Assembly (NCBI RefSeq): GCF_030253575.1
Contig: NC_080569.1
Location: 19,510,001 to 19,574,000 of the forward strand
Length of the DNA: 64,000 nt
Source: Rhododendron vialii
Taxonomy: Eukaryota > Streptophyta > Magnoliopsida > Ericales > Ericaceae
Reading direction: 5' to 3'
Positions 24,226 through 33,639 of this stretch are shown one piece after another. Position 1 is the stretch's first letter. Each line of letters opens with the position of its first letter. The notes under the pieces are model-generated. The model made no database searches. It was not told the origin of the DNA and was given only the letters and a program-made list of their open reading frames with translations. The translations under genes were made by a program, and so were the position numbers.

Positions 24226-24358
24226 TTTAAAGGGTATTTTTGTAAATTACATCTTCAACGTGAAACCCTATTTTATATGGCCTATAAATACCCATCTTCC
24301 TCTTTCTATCTCTTCATTTCCCACCCTCATCACAACTACACCAAAAAAATCCTAAAAA

Positions 24359-24490
24359 ATGGCAGAAGACTTGGCAAGACTCATCAAAGATGTCGTAGAT
24401 GCATCACTCAAAGAAACCCGTGAAAAACTTGATGAAACCCAAGCCCGATTCTTAAAAAATCAGGACAACATCAACCTTCTCAAGAAATAA
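24359..24490 (+). CDS. Short coiled-coil ORF 1 inside the MULE
   Basis: This 43-residue ORF begins MAEDLARLIKDVVDASLKE and is predicted to be helical (heptads of Leu/Val/Ile with charged residues). It has its own TATA-type box (CTATAAATA near 24281) and an A-rich leader. After a TAA at 24488 the same frame stays open to about 24598 with VQIFKDGKLAKIL, so the ancestral ORF was probably about 79 residues with one nonsense change. I do not recognise a family. It resembles the next ORF in size, charge and position. Confidence 0.5.
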   Translation: MAEDLARLIKDVVDASLKETREKLDETQARFLKNQDNINLLKK

Positions 24491-25084
24491 GTGCAAATCT
24501 TCAAAGATGGAAAACTTGCCAAAATTTTGGCAAAGGAAGCGGAAGAAGCCACTACTAGCAGAAACGTGCGACCAAGAAGACAACCACCAACTAACTAGGG
24601 ATCTAATTTTTTAGTTTGGTTGTTCTATGGTTTTTTCTTTCTTTCTTTCTTAGTAGATCTCTTATTTAAATCTGGTACTTTCTTCTTCTATTTGTATTTG
24701 GATCTATCAATTCCATCTAGGATCTATCAATTCCATCAACGATGTATGTCTTATAAATCTGGATATTTTTCCTTATTTATTATATTTCTAATTGCCAAAA
24801 ATACTTAAACCAAAAAAAAAAAAAACAGTCACAATTAATTAGTAATCTCAAATATATTCTATTTTTTTGTTTTATTTATTATTTTTCAAACAAAGATCTC
24901 TATATTTTGTTTTTGTTGTTTTTGTTTTGTTTTTTTTATTCAATCGTTGCACTTTAAACAGTTCACCACGTGTATCACTATCACCTTTTCACTCCAATAA
25001 ATACCTGAAAAGTTACACAACCGCACACCCCTTTTCATTTCCAGAGAGAGAGAGAGAGAGAAGAAATCTCTGACGCAAACTACT

Positions 25085-25339
25085 ATGGCAGTAACAAATC
25101 AGAACGCTCCGAACGACACACCACCAAACAACGCTCCGAAAATCTTACCCATGGAGGATACGGTGAAGAAGATCATTGAGGAGCATGTGGCTCTCAAAGC
25201 TGAAATGGATCGCCTGCATCGCCAGCACAGGATACAGAGCATGGATCTTCTCCGCCTCAGGTTAGACATCCAGGCATTGATGGACGCTCACAGAGCAGAA
25301 GGGAACAAGGAGGAAGAAGAAGAGCAAGATGCAAAGTAG
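25085..25339 (+). CDS. Short coiled-coil ORF 2 inside the MULE (84 aa, intact)
   Basis: The sequence has a Pro/Asn/Thr-rich N-terminus and then a strongly helical, heptad-patterned core (about residues 24-70: VKKIIEEHVALKAEMDRL and following). It ends in an acidic tail. An AATAAATA box near 24995 and a GA-rich leader precede the ATG. The frame is intact. I recognise no family. It could encode an accessory protein of the element or a captured host exon. Confidence 0.55.
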   Translation: MAVTNQNAPNDTPPNNAPKILPMEDTVKKIIEEHVALKAEMDRLHRQHRIQSMDLLRLRLDIQALMDAHRAEGNKEEEEEQDAK

Positions 25340-25649
25340 AAGTTAGGGTTTGGTGTCTCAACTACTTTTTGAAAAATTAGGGTTTGTAGTTGGGATTCAT
25401 CAACATTTTGGAGATTTTTGCTACTTTTTGGCTCCTTCCTCAAATGATTAAGAAATCTAACTCCGATGAAAATTAGGGTTTGTAGTTGGGTTAAACCACT
25501 GATGTTGTAACTAGTGCTATCTGACTCTAATGATAATTAGGGTCTTCTGAATGTTAAGCTCGATTTCATCTATGTTAACAATTGTTTGCTATTTGTTAGT
25601 ATGATTTGGTGTATGTCAATTTGATGCATGTTGTGTTAGAATTTAATTT

Positions 25650-26350
25650 ATCATGGAAAATACACATTTCTCATAGAAAAATACACTCTTTTCATAAGGG
25701 GAAAAATATTTCTCATAGAAAAATACACACTTCTCATAGAAAAAAAAACACTTCTCATGAAAAAATACACTTCTCATAAAAAAAAACACACTTGTCATAC
25801 AAAGTTCTCATATAGTAAAAACACAGTTTTGATACACATTTCACATAGAAAATACACACTTCTCATAGAAAATACAAAATTCTCATAGAAAATTCGCATA
25901 GTAATTTCGCTCATTGACAATTCTCATAGACAATTCTCATAAACTATTATACACACAGGTTGTTTAGATACTTCACATAATTCAAAGTGCTAGAACAAAA
26001 CACAGAATTAGTAACAAAAACACAAAAAATTTCTTATTCTCAACAATTATTTCATAATACTTTAGGAACCAGTTCTCATAATTCTGAAAACAGTTCTCAT
26101 ATTTCTCATAGTGCATTATAGCTTATGTGAACTGTATGTTATATTCATATGCGAATTGTATATGTAATCTATTTCATACCTGCATTATCATCTTTAGCTC
26201 AATCAGACATCAAGCATCCTATATGACTATAAGAAACCAGTTCTCATAGTTCAGACACCAGTTCTCATAGTTCTGAAAACAGTTCTCATATTTCTCGTAG
26301 TGCATTGTAGCCTATGTGAAATGTGTGTAAGTAGTCATATGAGAATTGTA
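25650..26350 (-). repeat. Large motif array between the coiled-coil ORFs and the transposase
   Basis: Roughly 25 copies of TTCTCATAGAAAAATACACA and shortened forms occur here. In the later part they alternate with GTTCAGA.ACCAGTTCTCATA. The array occupies the place where the missing C-terminal exons of the transposase would be expected. Confidence 0.8.
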
Positions 26351-27320
26351 TATATGATCTATTTCATACCTGCATTACCATCTTTAGCTGAAGCAGACAT
26401 CAAGCATCCCATATGCCTTGCCTTCAAGAACGTTGCGTCAACGGATAAAACAGGCCTACAGTGCTTAAATCCTTGTACACAGGTATCAAACGCTACAAAC
26501 AACCTCAAAAAACGATTTGTGGTTTGATCCCACTCAACATCAAAAATACTTTTAGGATCCGAATTCAGAACAACATTACGATACCATTGAAGTTGATTAA
26601 AAGAATCTGAATAATCTCCAAATGCACTTAGCTTGGCTTTTTGGACAGCTAACCAAGCACGATTATATGACACATCCACCCCATAATACTCCTTCAAATC
26701 ATCAACAACATCAATAGGACGTTTCTTTGACTTGTCTCGAACATCATCCTTTATCAATTGACTAATCAAAGATGAATTAGCACGACAGTTCTTTGTCGTA
26801 CGCCCAGCAACACCACAACAATGAACATTATAATACCTTTTGATGTAAAAGCAACCACTGACCATGTTAAGTCTAGCATGGATATTCCACTTGCAAGATT
26901 TTAGCTTACAAACTGCAGTCACTCTTTCTGTTTCATTCTTTACAAAGTCAAACTCAAAAGAATGAACAATTGAATAATTTCGCAATGCATCACGAAAACC
27001 TTCCGAACCCCCGACAAACAACTGACCAACACTTTTAATAAGCTCTTTCCATGCATCGGAGAACCTTGGCCGCTACTAATGCGGGAAAAACATAGCTCCC
27101 AAATCATCCTCTTTACCTACATATCTCATTGATTCCAACCGACAACCGACTAACCCTTGCCCACTGAAATAAATGCCTTTACTAGTGCTAGCACCACCAC
27201 TATCAAAAACCCCACTACTATTAGCACCAACATCAACATTACACCCACTAATACCACTATCAAAACCACGACTATCTACTACTGTAACTTCAATGCAATT
27301 CAATCCAATACTATCAGCTA

Positions 27321-28553
27321 TGATAAGCACCCGTCAATGACAATAAGGGTGCGCTAGTTGACTAGTTTTAATTGTTTTTGCCATTAATTTAGAGTTTTTT
27401 TAATTACTTTTGTGCATAGGACTTGCTAATCCTGTTTTGTAGGAAAATCACTTAATAGTAAGGTGTTAAGGCTTAAAGCGTATCCAAGACATGTCAAGAC
27501 CCGACGGCTCACAAACTGGTAAAGCAGAGCAAGAGACTAAGGGCTGGGCTTAAACCAATCGGTATCGGTACCATTCAATAGTTCCCATCGGTACCGATTG
27601 GCTCAGTGGCGACTCCCTATTTGATTCGGTATTGATACCATTTATTCTCTCCTATTGGTACCGAGTCCCTATCACAGCAACTTAAGGCCTTCGCGATCGA
27701 TACCGAGGGCTTACGAGGGTAATTTTGAAGCATTTCCTGAAGAATATGCGGGTGTACAAAAGAGTAGAAGAGATATAGATTTTGCTTACATCATGGAGAT
27801 TTAAATCTAGATTTGTTTTTGTTCTTGAATGTTCTTCAAATTTTCAGTCTTGAATCTTTATTTTCTATCTTAATTAGTTAAATTTTGATATTGTCATCTT
27901 TATAAAAGTTGTAGTGAATCTTCCGATCTATCTTTTAATTCAATTTTCTTCTAGTGTTGTCAATTCAATTATGTTAAGTAGATTTTCACTTGCTCCTATC
28001 TCAATAGATATGGGTGAGTAGTTTACCAAGGTTAGGTCATGGGGTGATTAGCACCTCATGGCTCAAGTAAAATTGCATTTTTCACCATAAAGTTTAAACC
28101 TTTGGTTCGAGAATCGATGTGGGGTTCGGATTTATTTGTCAAATCGCTAAGGTGTTAATCTCCTTGATCATGTGTAGGTAGGAGCATCGCCTACCTACCA
28201 CACATGATACTTGGAGCTCTGACGCCCAAGGCATTTGCTAAATAAATTATAGAGCTAGCTTGGTATTCGAACTATTCTATTTTCCGATTCGGGAACCTTA
28301 GTTGTGTATCCTGAACCGCGTATTTGGGTGAGGAATGCAGTTTGACTTGAATCATGAGCGTTAGTAATTCCTAGACCTAACCTGTCTTTTATCTTAGTTT
28401 ATTAGCTTTTCAATTCAGCCCATTTTCATTTTCACTACACACGTAAAACCAAGTTGGCTGTCTAAAAGCCGAAAGCCCTTGCTTGCATCTACAAATCCAG
28501 CAAAGCCGTATTAATTATTCCCTTGGGTACGATCCCGAATTTTCGGATTATCA
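27321..28553. mobile_element. LTR-like insertion in the transposase gene
   Basis: A 1233-bp block with ends TGATAAGC and GGATTATCA (TG...CA, 6-bp inverted) separates two parts of the transposase gene. Near the right end is CCTTGGGTACGATCCCGAA, a phrase common near the ends of Ty3/gypsy LTRs. No clear 5-bp duplication is seen (flanks AGCTA and TGCTT), and there is no coding region. A solo LTR with an altered flank is most likely; a small non-autonomous element is possible. Confidence 0.55.
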
Positions 28554-28864
28554 TGCTTCAACTAACGTATTAGGCCCTACGCTTGGGGCGTTATCTCTTA
28601 TATCGGAGCGAACGAAGCAAGCTACAACAAACATCACCTCCAAATCTTCATCATTATATAACATGGTACTAGGATGATCACGTACAGCATAAAAGAGTTG
28701 CAATGAGTGTCTTCTCAACTCACTAAACTTGCCACACAATATCTTCATAAAATCTCCAATTCTCGACGACCGAGACAACTTTATTCCAGCACACAATCCA
28801 TTGTATTTACAAAACAAAATCAACGATTTCTCGGTTTCCCTAACAAAAAAACGAACAATTCACA

Positions 28865-29330
28865 CAAAGAAAAATGACACAATTCACATAAACCAACATA
28901 GATCTCCTATAAAAAACACAGTTCTCATATAAATAAACACAATTCTCATTTAAAAAACACAATTCTCATGCAAAAAATACGAAAAGGCTGTGCACATCAA
29001 AATCTAACAACAAACACAATGATAGTTCAAGCTAGGCCTCAATCTAACAACAAAAACGACATTTAAATAATAAAAATATGAAAATAATCACATAAACAGT
29101 AAAAAAAAATCAAAATCTAACAACATAAACGACATTTAAACAGTTCTCATGCAAATACACAAAACGACAGTTCACATCAAATTCATATGAGAACTATAGT
29201 TCAGAAACCAGTTCTCATAGTTTAGAAACCAGTTCTCATAGTTCAGACACCAGCTCTCATAGTTCAAACACCAGCTCTCGTAATTCAGAAACCAGTTCTC
29301 ATAGATCTAAAAACAGTTCTCATATATCAA
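28865..29330 (-). repeat. Right array of the motif, first intron of the transposase gene
   Basis: About 15 copies of CAGTTCTCATA(G/T) occur with A-rich spacers. They lie immediately behind the tiny first exon of the transposase gene. Read on that gene's strand they have the same orientation as the intron 1 array of the ULP gene, so the two arrays are inverted relative to each other at the element's two ends. Confidence 0.8.
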
Positions 29331-29641
29331 AACAATCACATAAACACTGAAATAAACAAATCTACCAACAAAAACGACATTAAATACCTCATCTGCTCGA
29401 CTCCATCAACCTGCATCTCCTCACGCACCACAAAGCTACAACGAATCACACAGCAACATACATCATTGCTAAATGAAAAGTACATCAACTGAATAACTAA
29501 TCAAATCTAACAACATACTCAAAAATACCTCAACAGATCGATTGAATCTCAATCCAACGCAATTCCTCCTCTCAATCGAACATCAATCGCTCAAGCTAGA
29601 CGTCAATCGCTCTCTCTATTGGATCTCTCCCTAGATCTCAA

Positions 29642-29681
<40 letters not shown>

Positions 29682-29749
29682 GATCGCGATCGCGCGCTCT
29701 CTCTTTCTCTCTCTCCGCTAATATTCTTTTGAAAACAAGCCTATATATA
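29642..29749 (-). promoter_or_regulatory. Putative promoter of the MULE transposase gene
   Basis: CTATATATAG (29741-29750) reads as a TATA box on the minus strand. It is followed downstream by a (GA)n tract (the CT run at 29647-29680) and the short first exon at 29416. The assignment is inferred from position. Confidence 0.45.
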
Positions 29750-29873
29750 GTAAACCCGAAAAATGGCAAAAACGTCAATCACCCAACATACTCGAGCCCT
29801 CCAGCTTCGGGAAAATATTTCAGGGTTGGGATCATACCGAGGCTAGAAAGGAGGACCGGCCTCTAATTATCTA

Positions 29874-30088
29874 CTCCCTCCGTCCCATAATATTTGTCCG
29901 GTCCGCGAAACGAGGACTACAAAATAATGCATTTCTTTCGAGAAAAAATTTAAATTTTTTTCATAAATTAAAAGAACTCGTCGAAATCTAGTAAATTGTT
30001 GAATTTTTTTTCAACTTTTCTTACAAAAATAGTGTTATTTTTACGTCTTCGTTTTACGGACCGGACAAATATTATGGGACGGAGGGAG
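29874..30088. mobile_element. Stowaway MITE with long terminal inverted repeats
   Basis: CTCCCTCCGTCCCATAATAT at the left and its exact inverse at the right, flanked by TA on both sides (29872-29873 and 30089-30090). Inverted similarity continues for about 35 nt (TTTGTCCGGTCCG). Length is 215 bp. It is well conserved, hence relatively young. Confidence 0.92.
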
Positions 30089-30145
30089 TATTTATTAAAA
30101 GCATTTTTAGCCATCGTAAAAGAGTTTCAATTATCATAGTTTAAC

Positions 30146-30146
<1 letters not shown>

Positions 30147-30185
<39 letters not shown>
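30147..30185. repeat. 39-nt poly(C) run
   Basis: There are thirty-nine consecutive C residues on the + strand. Runs of this length are rare in AT-rich plant DNA. It may be a true homopolymer or an assembly or sequencing artefact. Confidence 0.9.
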
Positions 30186-30189
30186 TTTT

Positions 30190-30930
30190 AAATTATGTTT
30201 TTCTCTAATGCCCACTTAAATTTTCAATTTTATTTTAAAAAAAGTTTTTATTTCCAATTTTTTATTTTTGTTTCCCATAATTTTTTTTGAAACAGGCACC
30301 TTAAACATATTTGTATTATTGTTTTTATTTACATAATATATAATCAATTCCACTAATTTACAAAAATTCTAGAAAAGCAAAAATTACTTTTTCATTTGTT
30401 TTGAAAACACTTTCGGTAATCAAAAAAATAAATTAAAAAAACTATTATGGTCACCAAACATATTTTTTGTTTTTATTTTTTAATAAATAAACAAAAAATC
30501 GGCAACTTTACCAAGCAGAGCCTTAGGATAATGATAATGCCAAAACTTTTTTTGGTTCATGCTAAAATCTAGTGCATAAAAACCTTGTATCTTATACATC
30601 GTACAAATATTTTATGCACTACAATTTTGACATAATCAAAAACAATTTTGACATTAACAATATTTTTTATTTATTGCAATTTTAGCCATCCTAAGAGTTT
30701 TGTTCAGCATTTTCATGTTGCAACTCGTATAAGTGTTTGGAAAGTAATCTCCATGTGTACTACATGAACTCCAACCAAACTCTTCATTTTGGAGCTCCAA
30801 AATAGAGACCTTATTTTGGGTCTTCAAATATGAAGACTCAATCAGAGACGGAGCTATATAAAAGACTTCTGAGGGCTATGACCCCCGCTTGGTTTCGGAT
30901 TTTTTTTTTATAATATTAAGATTGTATATC
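30190..30930. other. AT-rich interval, nothing recognised
   Basis: The sequence is T/A-rich with many short homopolymers. No ORF, repeat boundary or RNA gene can be supported. Confidence 0.4.
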
Positions 30931-31266
30931 GGGACGGTTCCAGAGACACCTAAAAAAACACCCCAAAGTTTTCAATCAAATTTTGATGATCTGAACCGTT
31001 CAATGTGTTTAAAACATGTTTTTAAGGATACCCAGAGATCAACTCAAAATATGACTGAAAGCTGCTTGATCCAAACAGTTTTTTGTAAAATGTCTATATA
31101 TATAGTTTATGAAAAACTATTTGGATCGAGAACTTCTCGGTCATATTTTGAGGTGATTTCTCGCGAGTACTTTTAAAAATACGTTTTAAACACATTGAAC
31201 GGCTCGGATCATCAAAATTTGATTAAAAATTTTGGGGTATTTTTTTAGGTGTCCCCAGAACTACCC
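30931..31266. mobile_element. Palindromic MITE M1
   Basis: Left end GGGACGGTTCCAGAGACACC and right end GGTGTCCCCAGAACTACCC are imperfect inverts. The arms keep pairing almost to the centre (for example GATGATCTGAACCGTTCAATG against CATTGAACGGCTCGGATCATC), so the whole 336 bp can fold. It is non-coding. Confidence 0.8.
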
Positions 31267-31310
31267 TGTGTATACACACCACGATTCAAGTCCACGCCCT
31301 TTTGCTGTCC

Positions 31311-31606
31311 AAACAGTCCACACCTCCCATTTTCTGATCGAATTTCGATGATCTGAGCCGCTCAATGTGTTCAGAACGTGATTTTAAGGATACCCGCGAG
31401 AAATCGGCAAAAAAAATATTCAGGAAGGGCTTGATTTGAGTAGTTTTTTATTGAACCGTTAATATAAAATTGTTCAGACGAAGCCCTTCCCGGTCATTTT
31501 TTTTTTGTTGATTTTTTCCTAGAACCCTTAAAATCATGTTCTAATTACATTGAACGGCTAAAAAACATAGAAAAAAATTCAATCTGGAACAATGAGGTGT
31601 GGACCG
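31311..31606. mobile_element. Palindromic MITE M2, related to M1
   Basis: The arms share the M1 core (GATGATCTGAGCCGCTCAATG / ACATTGAACGGCT), but the termini are CAGTCCACACCTC / GAGGTGTGGACCG. It is therefore a related but distinct subfamily. The centre holds AAGGGCTTGATTTGAG paired with CAGACGAAGCCCTTCC. Confidence 0.65.
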
Positions 31607-31659
31607 TAACAAGGTCCGGGATTCCTAACTGGATCTTGATTGATATATGTTATGAGATG

Positions 31660-31770
31660 TTTTAATAATATCACGTTCTGATCATATTGAGTGACTCGGA
31701 TTATTAAAATTTAATTGGAAATTATGAGATATTTTTTTAGATGTTTTTATAGATGTCCCCGAAACTGTCC
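31660..31770. mobile_element. Half-element M3 (right arm only)
   Basis: It contains TCATATTGAGTGACTCGGATT, a diverged M1-type arm, ending in GATGTCCCCGAAACTGTCC. The matching left arm is missing. An (AT)n(AC)n run follows at 31770-31800. Confidence 0.6.
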
Positions 31771-31800
31771 ATATATATATATATATATACACACACACAC

Positions 31801-32108
31801 GAGGCGGTTTCGAGGACACCCAAAAAAATACCTCATAATTTTTGATCAAATTTTGATGATCCAAGCCGCTCAATGTGATCAGAACGTGATTTTAATGATA
31901 CGCGTGAAAAATCAGCAAAAAAATGACCGAGAAGGGCTTGATCCGAACAGTTTCAAATAGTTTTTTTATTGAATGGTTCAAATAAAAACTGCTCAAATCA
32001 ATCCTTTCCAGGTCATTTTTTTTGTTAATTTCTCGCTGGCATCCTTAAAATCACATTATGCATACATTGAACGGTTCGAATCATAAAAATTTGATCGGGA
32101 ACTATGAG
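31801..32108. mobile_element. Palindromic MITE M4
   Basis: Left end GAGGCGGTTTCGAGGACACC matches the M1 type. The right arm ends in TTTGATCGGGAACTATGAG and lacks the terminal GGTGTCC block, so the right tip is lost. The core pairing GCCGCTCAATG / CATTGAACGGTTCG is kept. Confidence 0.7.
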
Positions 32109-32109
32109 T

Positions 32110-32262
32110 GGAAAAATGCGGACTTCTGTTAACAACCATTAGATTGTGTTTTCAATTATCCAGATTCACGGACAATCTATTCGCAAGAATAGATTGTCCG
32201 CGAATCCGGATCATTGAAAACGCAATCCAATGACAGCTGAGCGACTTTCGCATTTTTGTAGT
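32110..32262. mobile_element. Short hairpin MITE M5
   Basis: A near-perfect stem, GGACAATCTATTC with GAATAGATTGTCC, has loop GCAA. Outer arms (ATTAGATTGTGTTTTCAAT / ATTGAAAACGCAATCCAAT) also pair. Ends GAAAAATGCGGA / GCATTTTTG are loosely inverted. A (TG)n(TA)n microsatellite follows at about 32289-32330. Confidence 0.65.
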
Positions 32263-32289
32263 ATAAGGGCAACCTTAACTAAATCGCCA

Positions 32290-32330
<41 letters not shown>

Positions 32331-32443
32331 TTATTCGTATATCGAAAAGAGTTTTGCTATGAGTAGAGACACTGGTAGAGATTTTTATAGAGACAAATCT
32401 GGATAATTACACTTTACTACTTTATCTTATTTGTTATTACAGC

Positions 32444-32683
32444 TTAGTCGTAGTTGTTTAATGGTTTTGCTCTTCTGTACTGAAGCTTTGCTTCAGCTAA
32501 TTGTTGCTGTAGTTTTCTAAGCTTATCCTGTTCTTTTCCTATGAATCTAGTAAGGGTGCTACTAGATCGAGGTCTGTTCGTATATAAAGCTGTGTTTAAA
32601 AGCCTATTTATCCAAAAGTTCTGGGTAAATATTTCTTCCTCTAATCTACGTATGTAAATCAAGATGCGTTCTTCTTTATTCAT
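32444..32683 (-). CDS. Small ORF downstream of the viral promoter (79 aa)
   Basis: A basic, helical 79-residue ORF (YIRRLEEEIFTQNFW... EQDKLRKLQQQLAEAKLQ) lies about 600 nt downstream of the viral TATA box, at the left end of the integrated copy. It may be a leader ORF or the start of a further viral unit. I do not recognise a family. Confidence 0.4.
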   Translation of the reverse strand: MNKEERILIYIRRLEEEIFTQNFWINRLLNTALYTNRPRSSSTLTRFIGKEQDKLRKLQQQLAEAKLQYRRAKPLNNYD

Positions 32684-33249
32684 GCATGCAAAAGGTTTAA
32701 AATCAAATATCTGTAAATCCTACTCAGTACTTACCACCACATGATCCAGATAAACTGTTTAAAATAAACTGAATATTGTAAATAAAATTATATATCTAAT
32801 TACCCATTAATTAATCTTTCTTTCCATCATCACCTTCTTTTATGTGTCAAAACTTTATCAAAGAAATTCTTTATTTTCCTTCTTAACCTACCTCCAAATA
32901 CTATATTCCCTTAACGCCACTTCTTGGCAAAGCGGGTTTAAGACTCCAAGAAGGCTTTATGACTTAAAGGCCTAAAGTCATTACCTTTTTTAAGTTTTGA
33001 ATTTTTTTTTAAAAATATTAGTGATAAGTAAAACTAGATTAAAATCTTTAGGTAATACGAACATATAATTCATACAATATTCGGCGTATTTATGATCATG
33101 GGGGTGTTCCCTTCCGAGAGTCCCTAAAGAACAATGAAGAACTGAAGAGAAACTTACTATATTATTTCTGAAAGCTGCTGATTACAAAGACTCAATTGCT
33201 GAAGATTGACTCGACCAAGTACAATTGCAATAAATGCTTATAGAGGGCA

Positions 33250-33430
33250 AGTGTTCAAATGCTCGGAGAGTCATGATTATAACTAAATGACTCAACTCTA
33301 TTTATAGACTCAAAAAGATAAAATGACCGGTAACCTATTAAGAAAAGAGATCCGGTTTGTCAAAAGAAAAGTAGATGCCGCGTGGTCTTTGGCCCGCATC
33401 GTCACATTCTTTAACTTTGCTTTTACAAAA
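33250..33430 (-). promoter_or_regulatory. Putative pregenomic RNA promoter of the pararetrovirus
   Basis: On the minus strand a TATAAATA box (33299-33306) lies about 95 nt downstream of a TGACG motif (33400-33404), which is the core of the as-1 element in plant pararetrovirus promoters. It sits directly after the stop of the viroplasmin ORF (33640). In caulimoviruses the 35S promoter has the same relation to gene VI. Activity is inferred only. Confidence 0.6.
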
Positions 33431-33639
33431 GCAGATTCTTTATTATTGTTACAGAGAGATATGTCCAAGGGTAGTTAAGGTTATTATTTCTTTGGCTGGT
33501 AGAGAGTGGTTGAAATAGTTGGAGTGGTTGATTGCACTCTACTTTCGGCAAATGCTTCCAAGTTACTCCTCTGGCAGATAAAGTATCGACCCATGTGATG
33601 ACAGTGATTGCATCAAATCATGGTGGGATACCTTGATGC

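Larger units (their letters stand above)
26359..29416 (-). pseudogene. MURA-type (MULE) transposase, truncated and interrupted
   Basis: Exon 1 appears to be 29388-29416 (29 nt, MQVDGVEQM plus two bases, donor AG|GTATTT). Exon 2 starts at 28839 (acceptor TTGTTAG) in a compatible frame and encodes a PB1-like N-terminal region (LILFCKYNGLCAGIKL... NDEDLEVMF). After the LTR-like insertion come an acidic/Ser-rich segment, two adjacent stops near 27075, and the MuDR-type DNA-binding region (FVGGSEGFRDALRNY ... C..CKW...H.RL...HCC). The start of the MULE transposase domain follows (RPVLSVDATFLKARHMG). Coding ends at a donor-like AG|GTATGA (26370). No exon with the remaining catalytic core is visible, so this copy is defective. 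Confidence 0.82.
15200..29790. mobile_element. Mutator-like element pairing MURA-type transposase with a ULP-like protease (Kaonashi-like)
   Basis: A + strand ULP1/SENP-like gene starts near the left end and a - strand MURA-type transposase gene starts near the right end. They are convergent, as are mudrA and mudrB in maize MuDR. Both genes and the space between them are filled with one ~20-bp motif (TTCTCATAGAAAAATACACA or its inverse) seen almost nowhere else in the window. Mutator-like elements carrying ULP domains (Kaonashi) are known in Arabidopsis. Two nested LTR insertions (18094-20996 and 27321-28553) inflate the length. I could not define long terminal inverted repeats or a 9-bp duplication, so the outer limits are approximate (non-TIR type, or eroded ends). 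Confidence 0.7.

Noticed and set aside
28551..28823. Start of the transposase N-terminal ORF at 28823
   Set aside because: The codon there is TTG, not ATG. An upstream splice acceptor at about 28840 and a short exon at 29388-29416 give a better model.
15755..29330. The repeated TTCTCATAGAAAA motif as a CRISPR array
   Set aside because: Spacing and repeats are irregular, the copies are degenerate and AT-rich, and the setting is a plant transposon in a eukaryotic genome.
32700..32790. A second primer-binding site at the left end of the viral copy
   Set aside because: I looked for another TGGTATCAGAGC on the minus strand near the leader end and found only weak similarity to the right-end flank, so a longer-than-unit copy is not claimed.
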